From contig NC_134420.1 in assembly GCF_030867145.1 (NCBI RefSeq), positions 12,854,823-12,918,822 on the forward strand: 64,000 nucleotides of DNA. Reading direction: 5' to 3'. The notes beneath the pieces are model-generated. The model did not search any database. It was not told the DNA's origin and was given only the letters and a program-made list of their open reading frames with translations. The DNA comes from Opisthocomus hoazin. Lineage: Eukaryota > Chordata > Aves > Opisthocomiformes > Opisthocomidae. The position numbers and the translations under genes are program-made. Each line of letters starts with the position of its first letter. The stretch's first letter is position 1. Shown one piece after another: positions 24,642 through 35,830 of this stretch.

Positions 24642-27600
24642 GTATGTAAAGTTCCACTTTTTAAAGTCTCTTAGTTGAACAGTAAAGTACTTGAAAAACT
24701 TAGCTAGATTTGCAAATAAAAATGGGGGGAAGGGACTGTGTGTAAATGTGTTTCTGGCATGGGAAACCACAGGGTTTTTACAATACAGTGCAATGAAAAC
24801 TAACATACAGAGGAATTTTCATTGTTAGTCTAATTTAATTACTGTCTAAATGCTGTAGCATCATTGTCTACATGCTACAGAACTGCTTGTTTTAAAGATT
24901 TGGTATTGCATTTAGGATTAAGTTCAGATCTATTGAAATGTAATTTTATTTTGTATTATTTAAAATACCACAGCAAACAGTTTTGTACAATCCTCAGAGA
25001 GAAAAATATGCATGAAACGAGTTCTGCGTGTCTGTGATAAAATGCTGTCTTTAATGAAAAGTGTTTTGCTCTGATTTGGCAATATCCTGACACTGTCTTG
25101 ATTTGCAATATTGAAAGAAATATGTGACAGGGATCTCACAGTTCATCTCCAGGGCAGCCATGCCTGTCTCCAGTTAATACAGTGCAAAAGTTCCTATTTT
25201 GTATAAACCACCTGTTTGAAAAAAATAACATAGGGAATTGCCAACATCATCACACATTTCTTAGATAACCCTCCTCCCTCAAACTCTATTATATGAACCC
25301 ATTTTTTTCAATCAGGGTCATATAATACCCCTTTCTTCTATATGTTAGTGAAATTTTAATGTCTTCTTCTTCAAATTTCATACTCAACTCGATGCAATCT
25401 ATTCCAACTGCAGTAGCTACTAGGATATCTGCAGATACTCAGTGTACATCAGATGTTTACAGATGTTTCACTGTAAATTGCAAGGAGTAAATTTTTGTTC
25501 TACCTATGTAAAAGAACATACACCATTGTTGCAGACAATTGATTTTCTTATCTACTGAAAGGCTTCTGAAGGAAACCTGAACTGAGTGAATTAGATGCTC
25601 AACTCAAGTCTTGTTGAAATTCCACAGGATTGGAGTACCTAACAACAATAGTCTCCTCTAGCCATCCCAACTACTGAATAATTTTCACTGGGGAAATGGA
25701 GAGTTTGAGTCGTAGGACTTTTCCTTCCTGATGTTAGGATGCCCCTTAGTTCCCCTCCAAGCCTCCCTTTGGGTACCTACTCTTGCACCCTCTGCTCCTT
25801 GGTCCAAGAGCTCCAGTTAAGCTCAGGGCTGATCTCCAGCTGTGTCTTCGAGCTGTGTTGTACCATGCCCCGTCCCCTCCTGTACGCACTGACTGGGCTT
25901 CACGGATGGACTCTGGACTTAGATTGTAGGTAGCCTTGTCTCCAGGATGGACTTCAGGCATGTGTTATATGTAGCACCATCTTTGGCTGTACCCAAGTGG
26001 ACTTTCTGGATGAACCCTGCATCTGACTCATTGTCTTGCTCTCTCTGGGGCTGTCAGTGAGACTTACCACTGTGGTCCTGTTCAGATGCTGTGGGACTGT
26101 GCCCTGGTCAGTGAGGGCACTGTCCTGCCTGTGCTATGGTCACCCACGGCTCCTGGCTCCTCTTTCCTTGTGGAACAGCCTCATTCTTGCTGCTCCCTGA
26201 CATCAGCAGCCAAAGGAAACTCTAATAAATCAAGAGTGAAGGCTTGGCACAAGGCAAAGAGACAGAAACAACCGCTTCCCTAAAAAAGCAAGGAGAGAAC
26301 TAATGCACAATAAAGCCAATACCTACAGCTTACAGAAAGTGAATAGTTTTCTTCCTGTCCTATGACAATTTTGTCTTGTGAGATTCTTCTGTCTATGTCT
26401 TCCCACCTTCCTCAGTAAAACAGATTTTTCACGCAAGACCCAAATACTGACGAGAATGTCCCATTATTAGTAGGTTAACTAAATACAGCAAAGCTTAAAA
26501 GACGTGCTGCTATGTGCAGCTTGTGGACGAAAAAGGATAACTTACTTCTAAAGGATTAGTCTGTCTCCCGTACAAACTCAGTCATCTTTAGAATGGAGTT
26601 CAGAGCTGACTTAAGAAGTGAGGAAAAGACTTGAAGAGGCTACTGTTCTCTTTCTGGATTTCTTCCTCACACTGTAAAACCATCTGGAATTTATATTGAA
26701 GCTGATAACTTTGCCAAAGAATTTCTTTTACTTCACCATTTTGTTTTAAAAGGCTTAGCAAATTCTAAGGTACAACTTTGGTCTGTGTCCTACAGTCACT
26801 TTTCTTATCACATAAGACTTAATTTTCTGGTACTGAATTTTTGTATTATGCTATGTATCTATCAGACAATTCTTACGTAAAAATATTCGTCCTGTAACTG
26901 GATGACTAAGGACTGTAACAGTTTACAAGTATCTAGGTAACTTTCTAAGGTTTCACGAAATTCTGTTCAGTCAGCTGCTCAGCTTTATTTGAAATTTGTA
27001 AAGTTGGTCATTGAGAAACTTTCATTCTCAACATTACATTTTTTAAAAGTTGTGTTAGCTCAAATCTAAAGATAGAAAAATAATTGTCTAAAAGTAAGCA
27101 ATAAGAGTGAAGTCTGAGCATAAAAAGTAGTAAAGGGAGAAAGGAATTAAGCATAAATCCTAGAGGAGGAGTGGGGTCTTGAAAACGAAGAAGGAGGAAT
27201 TGTGGGACATGCCTCAGCAGCTGAGAAACCATTCTCAAAAAGGACCGGGAGAGTTGCCTGTTAGCAAAAGGGAATCAAGAAAACTTAACATTGGAACACC
27301 TAGAAGAGAATAGAATAGACTATTTCAGTTGGAAGGGACCTATAATGATCATCTAGTCCAACTGCCTCACCAATTCAGGATTTACCAACTTAAAGCACGT
27401 TATTAAGGGCATTGTCCAAACGCCTCTTAAACACTGACAGGCTTGGCACATGGACTACCTCTCTAGGAAGCCTGTTCCAGTGTTTGAGCTCTCTGACACG
27501 GAAGTACTTTGGCCAAAATGAAGACATACAAAAGGACATTTATGAAGGCAGCCTGGCTGAACGGAAGAAATTCGACAGTGTGAATCATCTTCACACTGGG

Positions 27601-30600
27601 ACTACTTGGATAGATTTGAGGTCCATGATACCTACACACACCTTCACTGAGCAACAGGGCTTCTCTGCATCCTCATGCAATATGTTTGGGCTTGTCTTAT
27701 GTTCAGGTCAGGGCCGGATGCAGCCATGATTTGGCTATGGGGACTACTCAAGTGTTCAGTGGCTCACCTGCCTTGTGACTGGGTCTACACCATACCAGGA
27801 AGTGTTAATGGGAGGCCACAGCCTCCATCGCTGCTGAGGTAAATTCACCTGATTCAGTAATTGCTCTACAGAACATTTAAGTCCAATTAAACTAAATGTA
27901 AGGACAGCAGAGATGTATCTTTTGCCAGAAGCCATTTCCAAACCCACCACATCCAGTGGGAGCAGGAGTGAAAACCCTGCTTCTCCTTCAGCACTCCACA
28001 CAAGCTCAGTCATCTTTTTATCCTCTTCTCATCAAAGGAGTGGCTTGGCTGCTCGTTCTATCTTTTCATTCATAAAATTCAATTTAACCTCTGTTGCTAA
28101 GAAGTCATGTAGTGGATCTGCAGGCATCACTTCATCCTGCCTTGTATGCCTTTTTTGATAGAAATTAGTTTTCTACTATCCTCAAGCTAGAAACTTTTAA
28201 CAATGTTCAATTCATTTGAACATGATCTTAAATTCTTCATAAGGAATAAATGTTCACATTCAAATACTAACCTTCAATATTTATGTCTAAATTACAGGTT
28301 CCATTCTTTCATCTTGCAGGATCACAGGTGTAGGAATTTATCTTGAGGAGAAAGTGAATTTGTCAGAAGCAAGTAATGCATGTAATCAACTGAATCTACA
28401 ATTGGCAAGTAAAGACCAAGTTGCAAAGGCTTTGAAACATGGCTTTGAAACATGCAGGTATATGACATCAATTAGAGTCTCGCTACCTTTAGAGAATGCC
28501 TTTACACACATCTGAGGCTGGTGATAAATCTAATATTAAAAGGCTGATGCTTTTTATTGTAGCTATGGATGGGTGAAAGATGGATTGCTTGTTGTTCCTC
28601 GGATAACATCCAACAAGAAATGTGGTAAGGGCAATGTTGGACTAGTGCAATGGCATGCTGAACCCTTTAAAACATTTAACGTTTACTGCTTCAATTCCTC
28701 AGGTAAGCATGACAACTGCATTTTATGTGTTTTGGTTTGGTTTTTGTTATTTTTTTAGTATCTGCATGGAAAAATCATAACAAGTGTTCTTCTAATTTGT
28801 TGGGCCTTTCCCCCCCCAATCTTCAATGTTGTCAAGCTATATTTACCTCTGTAGGGGAAGAAAGCTTCAAAGAAATACAAAAGGTCAATTCAGTTAATCT
28901 GAAATAATAATTTGGTGCTGCCATGAAAGTGCTTGAAGAAGAGTTGCTTTTACCAATCTGTAATGTCGACACAATGCTCTTGATATTTTGGTTATTTAGG
29001 CATGTTAATTTGAAAGACAGTGAATCGAAACTTTAACCGGGGTATCTGTGTGTTGTGTGTGCTTTCTTGCAAAAGGACCAAGAGTGGGTACTTTTGGAAA
29101 AGTTGAATTTTTTTTTATAAAAGTAAATATATCCATTAAACTAAATTAAAATATAAGCTAGAACAGCTGAGAGACCATAAAATTAACTAGATTTCCAATC
29201 TATTACAAGTAAAATCAAACAGCTTCTTTTAATGTGCATCATCCTATGTGTGAACAGACTTGTCCTTCCCCTCGTTCTTAACTGTCTGTTCCCAGATTGA
29301 AGATACAACAGTGGAACCTGGGCCTTGATATAAGTTAGATCTTCTCAGCACAATAGATCAGTATTGTTTCGTAATGCCTTCTGTGGTATTAACTAAAAAT
29401 AAGTATTTAACTAGAGGCATTGTCTTCCTGCTACTGTCCCATACCTATGGTTATTATGTAACAACCAGACAATAATTAGACCATATACAGGATCAATAAA
29501 TTATTTCTAATTAGTCCCTAGACCTTGCCAATGAGTTTTAGATAATAAGAGCAAGAGATTATGTACAAAATCCTGAAAGTTTTCACAAAAGATATGTGAA
29601 CAAGGGTTGGAAAGAGCAGGAGAAAGATGGATATGCAAGATATGCCCATGCAAAGATATAAAGCCCTAAGACCACATCTGGTGACTGTGAACATTGGAGC
29701 TTACGAAGGGACTGTTGGGATGAAGACCATGCCTTTGGGACTTTGTTCATGATCCTGGGTCATTTTAGTGAAGGAGCATAGGTGATGTGAGTAGTCTGCT
29801 TACAAAGTGTCTGACTGCTGGTAAGAAAGCGCTGCAGAGAGAAAGCAGCATTAAAAATTGACATCACCTAGCCTGTGAAGTTAAAAATTACACAGTCAAG
29901 CTAACGTAGTTTTTCTCTACTGTCCATAGCTTTTATTGATGAATGCGTAGGTGTATTAGGATTCAGGCAACATGCTCTAAAAGAAGCTACTCCTATTGGT
30001 GCTGTTATTTCTTCTGTTTCTATGTAACATGGTGTTTCAGTGCATTAAATATGTGTTATTCTGCATCAGAAATGTTGGCTAGATTGGGTAATGCTAAGGA
30101 GGTTGCAAGTAATTCCAAAATACTTGCTTTGTTTAGCTTTAATTAAAAAAAAAAATTGTTCTGTTACTGTATGTGAAGGAAGTTAAACTTGTTGAATGGT
30201 TAGAAAATAACTTAAAGTAACATATATTTGACATTGGGATGATTCTGCAGTTCTTTTTCTTAATTGCCAGTCTGTTGCCTGTTCTAGGCATTTATTACCC
30301 AAAATATTTGGCAGAAGCTCGTTCTGTCAATTGTCTTTGTGCCAAAGAAATGCCAAAATCACTTGAAAACTGTAGTGGAAAAAGTAAAACGTCCCTGCCA
30401 TTTAGCTTTTTATTCTGTGAATGTAACTGCGTCATCAGACTTCCCATGGGGATTCATCTGGAGAAGAATACATATGTTGTTTCCCTGTTATTTATGTTGT
30501 AATCTGCTTGTTACTTCAGTGAAATTTTTATCACTTTACAGAATATAGAACTTCACTAGAAAAGAATTTTCAGACAAGCCTGATTCAGAACTCAGCTTTT

Positions 30601-33600
30601 CCATTTACATATAAAAGTCCACTTGTACCCGCATTCTTATATAGGCAACATTCACATCATTTAAATGGCTGAATTTCTGAGTGTGCCTGAAGTTTGTTTT
30701 TTTCTAGCCCCCATTAGAATTGTGTCACTTTTTTATCTGACACTGGTGCCTGGTTTACTTGAAAGTTTTATGGGCCACTACTGTTTCCAGGAAATCAAAG
30801 TAGTTTTCCAAGTATCAACAGTGCATGCATATGATTTTAACATATACATAATATAATATTTTTGAATATTGGATCTGCAGTTAAGTCTCCTGCTATGCAG
30901 GAGGTCATGTTATTTTTTTTTCTTATGCATTATTATTCTAAGTACTTTTTAGGAGCAATCTTGTCATTGGTATGTGTCACCATTTAGAGCAGGGCAGCAA
31001 TAAACGGAGTGGCAGATGCTCTCTATTAACCCCCACCCTCCCACCGGAGGAAGGGAAAAAGGAGGAGAAGGGAGTCTTACAAATTGAATATTAAAGGTTT
31101 TACTAATAATACTAATAACATTAATAATAAGAGAAATAATGCAAAATATACAAAACTGATACTGACTTTCCCGGAGCTGGGTGCCGGGGCGCTGGCGTCC
31201 GGCCAGCAGCTGCCGGGCATCACCACGAAGTCCAGGACTGGCCTCCAGCAGGCAGGAACTGGACTCATGGATGCACGAATAGGAATCCGGATCAGGATCC
31301 CAGGCAGAACAACGAGCGGGGTCCTCTTCAGAAGCCGGCTATGGATGAAGGGAGTGAGACCCTCGTGATGCCCCAGCTTTAAACTGAGTATGATGGGCAT
31401 GGAGTGGAATACCTAGTTATAAAATGAGCACCACACTTGCTCAAAAAAGTGTTTAACTATGTAATGATTAAAAGTGTGTAATCTGGGTTCTAGCCACATA
31501 TTTGAAATAGGCATGGCTGATTTGGGTAAGGCATTTGTGAATAAACAAATGATTTCTAGAAGGCAATGACTGAGGATCAATTTCAATAAACGTGTGTACA
31601 GTCAGTACAAAACTAACATGCAACACAACTCTTACGTATTTCCTTTCCCTGCTGCAGATGTTCAGATTAATTCATGTAAACCAGATCCAACTACAACCAT
31701 ATTACCTTCATCAAGTGCACCAACGGACTTAACTGCATATCCTGGCTCTGATTTGACTGAGAACATCACAGCAGTGCCCAACGTGACTGAGTCAGAACAA
31801 TCCCTGAAAAATATAAAATTTCGTGTAATATGTATAACTGAAACTATATTACCAACAGAGGGGACTACTACAAAAATGCCAGAGGAATATTCACCAGTTG
31901 ACTCTCCTAACTACAATTCCCATGCTGCCTTTAAGAATAATGCCATTGTCTTTGGAGGTAAAGGCCATATATGGTAGCTATTTAATCAGAAGAGCTAGTT
32001 ACGTAATGTTAGTAGTAACATCTATTTACTGCTATTTTTGCTTGCTACTCCAGTATCCATTTTGATACAGCTGAACATGGAGGCAGAATAGGAGTGTTAT
32101 GGTTTTGCAAAAGCAAAGTTTATAAGGCAGAGGATTTGAAAATAATTTTTAAGTAGAACTAAGATCTTATTTTATACTTTTTCATAATATTTTAATATGA
32201 AATGGTGGAAGTTCATTCTGGTTAACGTAATTTGGGGAAAATACATTTCTGAGAAAGTCTTAGCAAGCACCATGTGCTCAGAGTAATGGAAAGCTCAGCA
32301 GGCGCTTAAAAAGCAAAGAATCCAAGAAGGTTTTAAGGAGAATTGTTGTTCTCCAAACATGGAGGTGCTCTCAAGATATGAGGTGTGAGTAAGTAATCCT
32401 AAAATACAGCAACTGAGAAGTAGACTAAATATGAGGAAAAGCATTCTAACTGTAGGATCGTTACTCACGAAAATGTGTTCTCTAGGCAGGTTGTAAAAAC
32501 CCTCCAATGAGCAGATTAGACAAACATCTGCCATGATTGCCTAAATACCTGGTTTAGCCTCTCTTGAAAAAATGACCAGGAGTAACTAACCTTTTGCAAT
32601 TCTTAATACCTCTATTCTTGAGTTGATGTGTACATACCTCTTATACTAGGCTGTTTTTAGAAGAATATGCATTTATGCTCATGGGCCTTTAGAAAGTCAG
32701 AATTAAGTACATACAAAAACTCTATGCTTACCTCACTTTTATCTCTAGGTATCCCCACTGCACTTCTTGTACTGGCAGTCACCTTCTTCATTATTTCAGT
32801 TGTTCTAACAGTCTGCTATATCAAAAAGTAAGTTTTTCTTTTTTTTTCTCCTGCACTGATTTAACTCCTAGAGTACAACCAGTAAGTATGTTAAATACAT
32901 TGCTAAAGAGCAGAGAAGTAATGATAAAGACATAACAGTGTAGCACAAAGAACAAAATATTAAACCCTGTTGTTATGCAGATAAAGTTTGTTGTTGCTCT
33001 TGCCATTCCCTGCATTAGAAAAGGAACCGAAGACAAATATTGCCTATATTTGATTAGTCAGTCATGCCTAGCGTGAAACACTTCCAAGTGTGCCAAAATA
33101 GCAACAGTGAAGTGCCCATCTGTTTGTATATAAGCCTGTTTATGCACTTTTATTCTTGTTTCTTTTTATGTCAGACTCAAGGTAAAAGTTTTTATTCTTG
33201 GACTATGATTGTGCTCAGAAAAAAAGAAATTGTTGAGCTCATTTGTCACGTGTAAAGATCTTCCACACAGTGCATCATTAAATCGTATCAAAAAGTTGTG
33301 TGCATTTCACAGAATCACAGAATCACAGAACCACAGAATGTTCGGGATTGGAAGGGACCTCTGTGGGTCATCTAGTCCAACCCCCCTGCCGAAGCAGGGT
33401 CTCCTACAGCAGGCTGCACAGGACCTTGTCCAGGCGGGTCTTGAATATCTCCAGAGAAGGAGACTCCACCACCTCCCTGGGCAGCCTGTTCCAGTGCTCC
33501 GTCACCCTCAGAGGGAAGTTCTTCCTCATGTTCAGACAGAACTTCCTATGCTTCAGTTTGTGCCCATTGCCCCTTGTCCTGTCGCTGGGCACCACTGAAA

Positions 33601-34873
33601 AGAGTTTGGCCCCATCCTCCTGACACCCACCCTTCAGATATTTATAAGCATTTATAAGGTCCCCTCTCAGCCTTCTCTTCTTCAGGCTAAACAAGCCCAG
33701 CTCCCTCAGTCTTTCTTTGTAGGAGAGATGCTGCAGTCCCCTCATCATCCTCGTAGCCCTCCGCTGGACTCTCTCCAGTAGCTCCTCATCTTTCTTGAAC
33801 TGGGGAGCACAGAACTGGACGCAGTACTCCAGATGGGGCCTCACTAGGGCAGTGTAGAGGGGAAGGAGAACCTCCCTCAACCTGCTGGCCACACTCCTCC
33901 TAATACATCCCAGGATCCCACTGGCCTTCTTGGCAACAAGGGCACACTGCTGGCTCATGGTCAACATGACGTCCACCAAGACACCCAGGTCCGTCTCCAC
34001 AGAGCTGCCCTGCAGCATGTCCACCCCAAGCCTGTATTGGTGCATGGGATTGTTCCTCCCCAGGTGCAGGACCCTGCCCTTGCCCTTTTTGAACCTCATC
34101 AGGTTCCTCTCAGCCCAACTTTCCAGCCTGTCCAGGTCACGCTGAATGGCAGCACAGCCTTCTGGTGTATCTACCACTCCTCCGAGTTTTGTACCATCAG
34201 CAAACTTGCTGAGGGTACATTCTAACTCTTCATCCAGGTCCTTGATGAAGAAGTTGAACAAGACTGGGCCCAGTACTGACCCCTGGGGGGCACCACTAGT
34301 TACCAGCCTCCAACTAGACTCAGCGCCGCTGATGACAACCCTCTGAGTTCTGCCATTCAGCCAATTCTCAATCCAGCTCACCGACCACTCATCCAGCCCA
34401 CACTTCCTCAGCTTCCCTAGGAGGATGTTATGGGAGACAGTGTCAAATAAGCCCAGATAGCTTTACCATCGTGTACCACAAATCCTGAATACACATTGTC
34501 TGTTTTTTAAAAAAATACAAAAATACTGCTTGAAAAAGCACAATGATCCTAGCATGCCACTATTCTCTGTGAGACTTTTGCTTGAGTATGGCAAAGTTAA
34601 TTCTAGATATTTCTCACTTTATTTCTTGAATGATACTACCAAACTATGTCAGCGTTTCTGCTTTACTATCTTTTTTCTATTTAAAGGTACAAGAAAACCT
34701 TCCCATTTTCAAACAAGAATCAGCAAAAAGAAATGGTTGAAACTACTGCTCTCGAAGAGGTTAAGTCAAATGACAAAACACATGAGAAGGAAACAAAGAA
34801 TAATGGAAAAAAGGTAGAAGAGTCTAAAACCAAGCCTGAGGCCACAGTAAAATGTCTAGAAGCAGAAGTGTAA
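24560..34873 (+). CDS. LYVE1: LYVE1, lymphatic vessel endothelial hyaluronan receptor 1; complete, 6 coding exons
   Basis: LYVE1 is a type I membrane receptor of the Link/CD44 family. It binds hyaluronan on lymphatic endothelium and some macrophages. Exons 24560-24641, 28298-28457, 28563-28702, 31658-31957, 32749-32827 and 34687-34873 total 948 nt, giving 315 residues (human 322). Domain order: signal peptide (about 1-24); Link domain with all six expected cysteines at 34, 56, 80, 101, 123 and 134; a Ser/Thr/Pro-rich stalk (about 135-227) with N-glycosylation sequons; a transmembrane helix (about 231-252); and a basic, Lys/Glu-rich cytoplasmic tail ending CLEAEV as in human. Cys186 (VICITET) lines up with the human stalk cysteine (LICVTEV) used for disulfide dimerisation. 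The paralogue CD44 is excluded by the tail and by the position between IRAG1 and RNF141. The N-terminal signal and stalk have diverged most. Confidence 0.96.
25730..26230 (+). repeat. Unclassified GC-rich repeat, possible degenerate LTR
   Basis: A sharply GC-richer 500-base block inside an AT-rich intron. It is rich in CTG/CTC/GGACTT words, with loosely recurring 'atggactctggactt', 'atggacttcagg' and 'tggactttctggatg'. It resembles long terminal repeats of avian endogenous retroviruses, but I see no internal retroviral genes and cannot name a family. Strand and ends are estimates. Confidence 0.4.
27297..27500 (-). mobile_element. CR1 LINE fragment
   Basis: CR1 3' end in reverse orientation. 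The tail 'agaatagaatagactatttc' is followed by 'ttggaagggacctataatga' and 'catctagtccaactgcct', the reverse complement of the CR1 3' UTR. Then comes the eroded ORF2 end ('aagcctgttccagtgt'). The tail type (ATTCTATT) differs from the other copies here, so it is another subfamily. Confidence 0.85.
28298..28457 (+). CDS. LYVE1: LYVE1 exon 2, first half of Link domain
   Basis: The exon starts after 'tctaaattacag' and encodes [20 protein letters not shown] and on to GFETC plus split Ser. The first cysteine aligns with human SIQVSCRIM only if this acceptor is used. A stronger-looking acceptor 22 bases downstream would break the frame. Confidence 0.92.
28563..28702 (+). CDS. LYVE1: LYVE1 exon 3, second half of Link domain
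   Basis: The 140-nt exon after 'tttattgtag' encodes [20 protein letters not shown], then GKGNVGL...VYCFNSS. YGWV, the KCG turn and YC-x-NSS are hallmark Link-domain residues. The intron before it is only 105 bases. Confidence 0.95.
28703..31657 (+). other. LYVE1: LYVE1 intron 3
   Basis: Intron of 3.0 kb. It contains a candidate LTR element at about 30985-31425. No exon evidence otherwise. Confidence 0.65.
30985..31425 (-). mobile_element. Candidate solo LTR of an endogenous retrovirus
   Basis: A block with a strong internal change of composition. On the - strand it runs from a GC-rich half (31165-31400), through a TAT-rich stretch (31085-31160) with TTATTATTAA-type words, to a C/T-rich end with 'ggtgggagggtgggggttaa' (31028-31047). 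This GC / AT / pyrimidine-rich order resembles U3-R-U5 of avian ERV LTRs. No flanking internal genes are present. Boundaries and family are uncertain. Confidence 0.45.
31658..31957 (+). CDS. LYVE1: LYVE1 exon 4, stalk
   Basis: The 300-nt exon after 'cctgctgcag' encodes the last Link cysteine (NSC), then a Thr/Ser/Pro-rich mucin-like stalk with NIT and NVT sequons and the conserved membrane-proximal block [12 protein letters not shown] (human AAFKNEAAGFGG). It is the most diverged exon. Confidence 0.94.
32300..32580 (+). mobile_element. Ancient CR1-type LINE remnant
   Basis: Old CR1 3' region in LYVE1 intron 4, + orientation. 'gaggaaaagcattctaactg' and 'gagcagattagacaaacatc' followed by 'tgccatgattgcctaaatac' follow the eroded CR1 ORF2 end and 3' UTR pattern. 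No open frame survives. Confidence 0.7.
32749..32827 (+). CDS. LYVE1: LYVE1 exon 5, transmembrane segment
   Basis: The 79-nt exon after 'tatctctag' encodes [20 protein letters not shown] and VCYIK, a single membrane-spanning helix. PTALLVLA is identical to human. Confidence 0.95.
33308..34461 (-). mobile_element. CR1 LINE, 5'-truncated, with part of the reverse transcriptase
   Basis: CR1 in reverse orientation inside LYVE1 intron 5. The 3' tail ('cacagaatcacagaatcaca', reverse complement of ATTCTGTG repeats) is at 33308-33339, the 3' UTR follows, and an open frame of at least 325 codons runs from 34381 down to 33404. It encodes the later part of the RT domain ([13 protein letters not shown], the palm motif) and the C-terminal region shared with the copy at 21637. 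The palm motif reads FADG instead of the usual FADD, so one catalytic Asp is lost (codon 34193-34195). The copy breaks off at about 34461, so the endonuclease and early RT are missing. Confidence 0.96.
34687..34873 (+). CDS. LYVE1: LYVE1 exon 6, cytoplasmic tail
   Basis: After 'tttaaag' the exon completes a Lys codon and reads [19 protein letters not shown], then a Lys/Glu/Asn-rich tail ending KCLEAEV and TAA at 34871-34873. FPF-x-NKNQQKEM and CLEAEV are conserved with human. Confidence 0.96.
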
Positions 34874-35830
34874 GGGGAAGAATGTACACTTCTTGACAGA
34901 AATATAAAAAGAAGTACACAGAACTTAGCAATGCTTTTAAACATGGGTGATTGTAAATACTCACAAATGCATATTTTCTTTATCTTAACATATGAAAGCT
35001 TGTTTTTTTAATAATTACATCTTTAGCTATAAATGGTCTTGCAGAAGAACATGCTATCTTATTTACTTGAAATAAATAAATCCATATTACAGCTTATTTT
35101 TCTTCTTTAATAGAGAAGTAATTAGGAATATGCTATTAATGACATGAAGCATGTTAACTATTTGCACAGAATTCAGATCAATATGTAATGAAAAGGGTTT
35201 TTTTAATCTGGCTGGAGGATGTCTGCTAACTTAAGGTCTAAAATAAAATGCTGATACTGTAGCTCTTCCTCATGTAGACTAGCTTATTTCCATTAAGTAG
35301 TTGCATACTGTTTTTAAAAAGTCTGTTTACACAAGCAGAAGAAATAAGTCTGTTTACAAGCGAGTAAAAAATCAAAGGATCAACCCACTGTCATTCAAAT
35401 ACCCAAGGAAGGGTACAAAGATGCTGATGTTTATATATATACAGAAATTAATAATTTTCTTGGAGTTCATCATCACATCATAATTTTCAGTTTTATTTAT
35501 TGAAACCTGTATCATTCTTCTGCACCAGATATTTGATGGGGGGAAAAACCCCTTGAATAGTATCTCAACAGTTATATTTAAGATCTGTTGTGTATATTTA
35601 AGTGTGGCTTTCATAATAAAGATCTCAAGTGGTATGGGACATTTACAGTACTTCATAAAAAAATTAAGTATGGTAGATATGTTTGTCTGGACAATTTATT
35701 CTCATGAAAACTGTCTCATGGTAGCAAGAGCTCATATAACAACATCACAGAAGTATTTAGTTGTTAGAACAACACTAGCAATTTATCAAATATTTTCTTG
35801 AATAAATGGTTTGGATAACTTATTTTTATA
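34874..35830 (+). other. LYVE1: LYVE1 3' UTR (approximate)
   Basis: AT-rich sequence after the stop codon. Several AATAAA hexamers are candidate polyadenylation signals: 35071-35080 (two overlapping), 35242-35247, 35615-35620 and 35801-35806. Which are used cannot be told from sequence. Confidence 0.55.

Larger units (their letters stand above)
24642..28297 (+). other. LYVE1: LYVE1 intron 1
   Basis: Intron of 3.7 kb. It holds a GC-rich LTR-like block (about 25730-26230) and a CR1 fragment (about 27300-27500). The rest is plain sequence. Confidence 0.7.

Noticed and set aside
31077-31400. Overlapping frames of about 100 codons on both strands in LYVE1 intron 3
   Set aside because: They fall inside the LTR-like block, have no protein similarity and are low-complexity at one end.
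33209-33623. Two + strand frames of 107-129 codons near 33.3 kb
   Set aside because: They are antisense shadows of the CR1 copy in LYVE1 intron 5.
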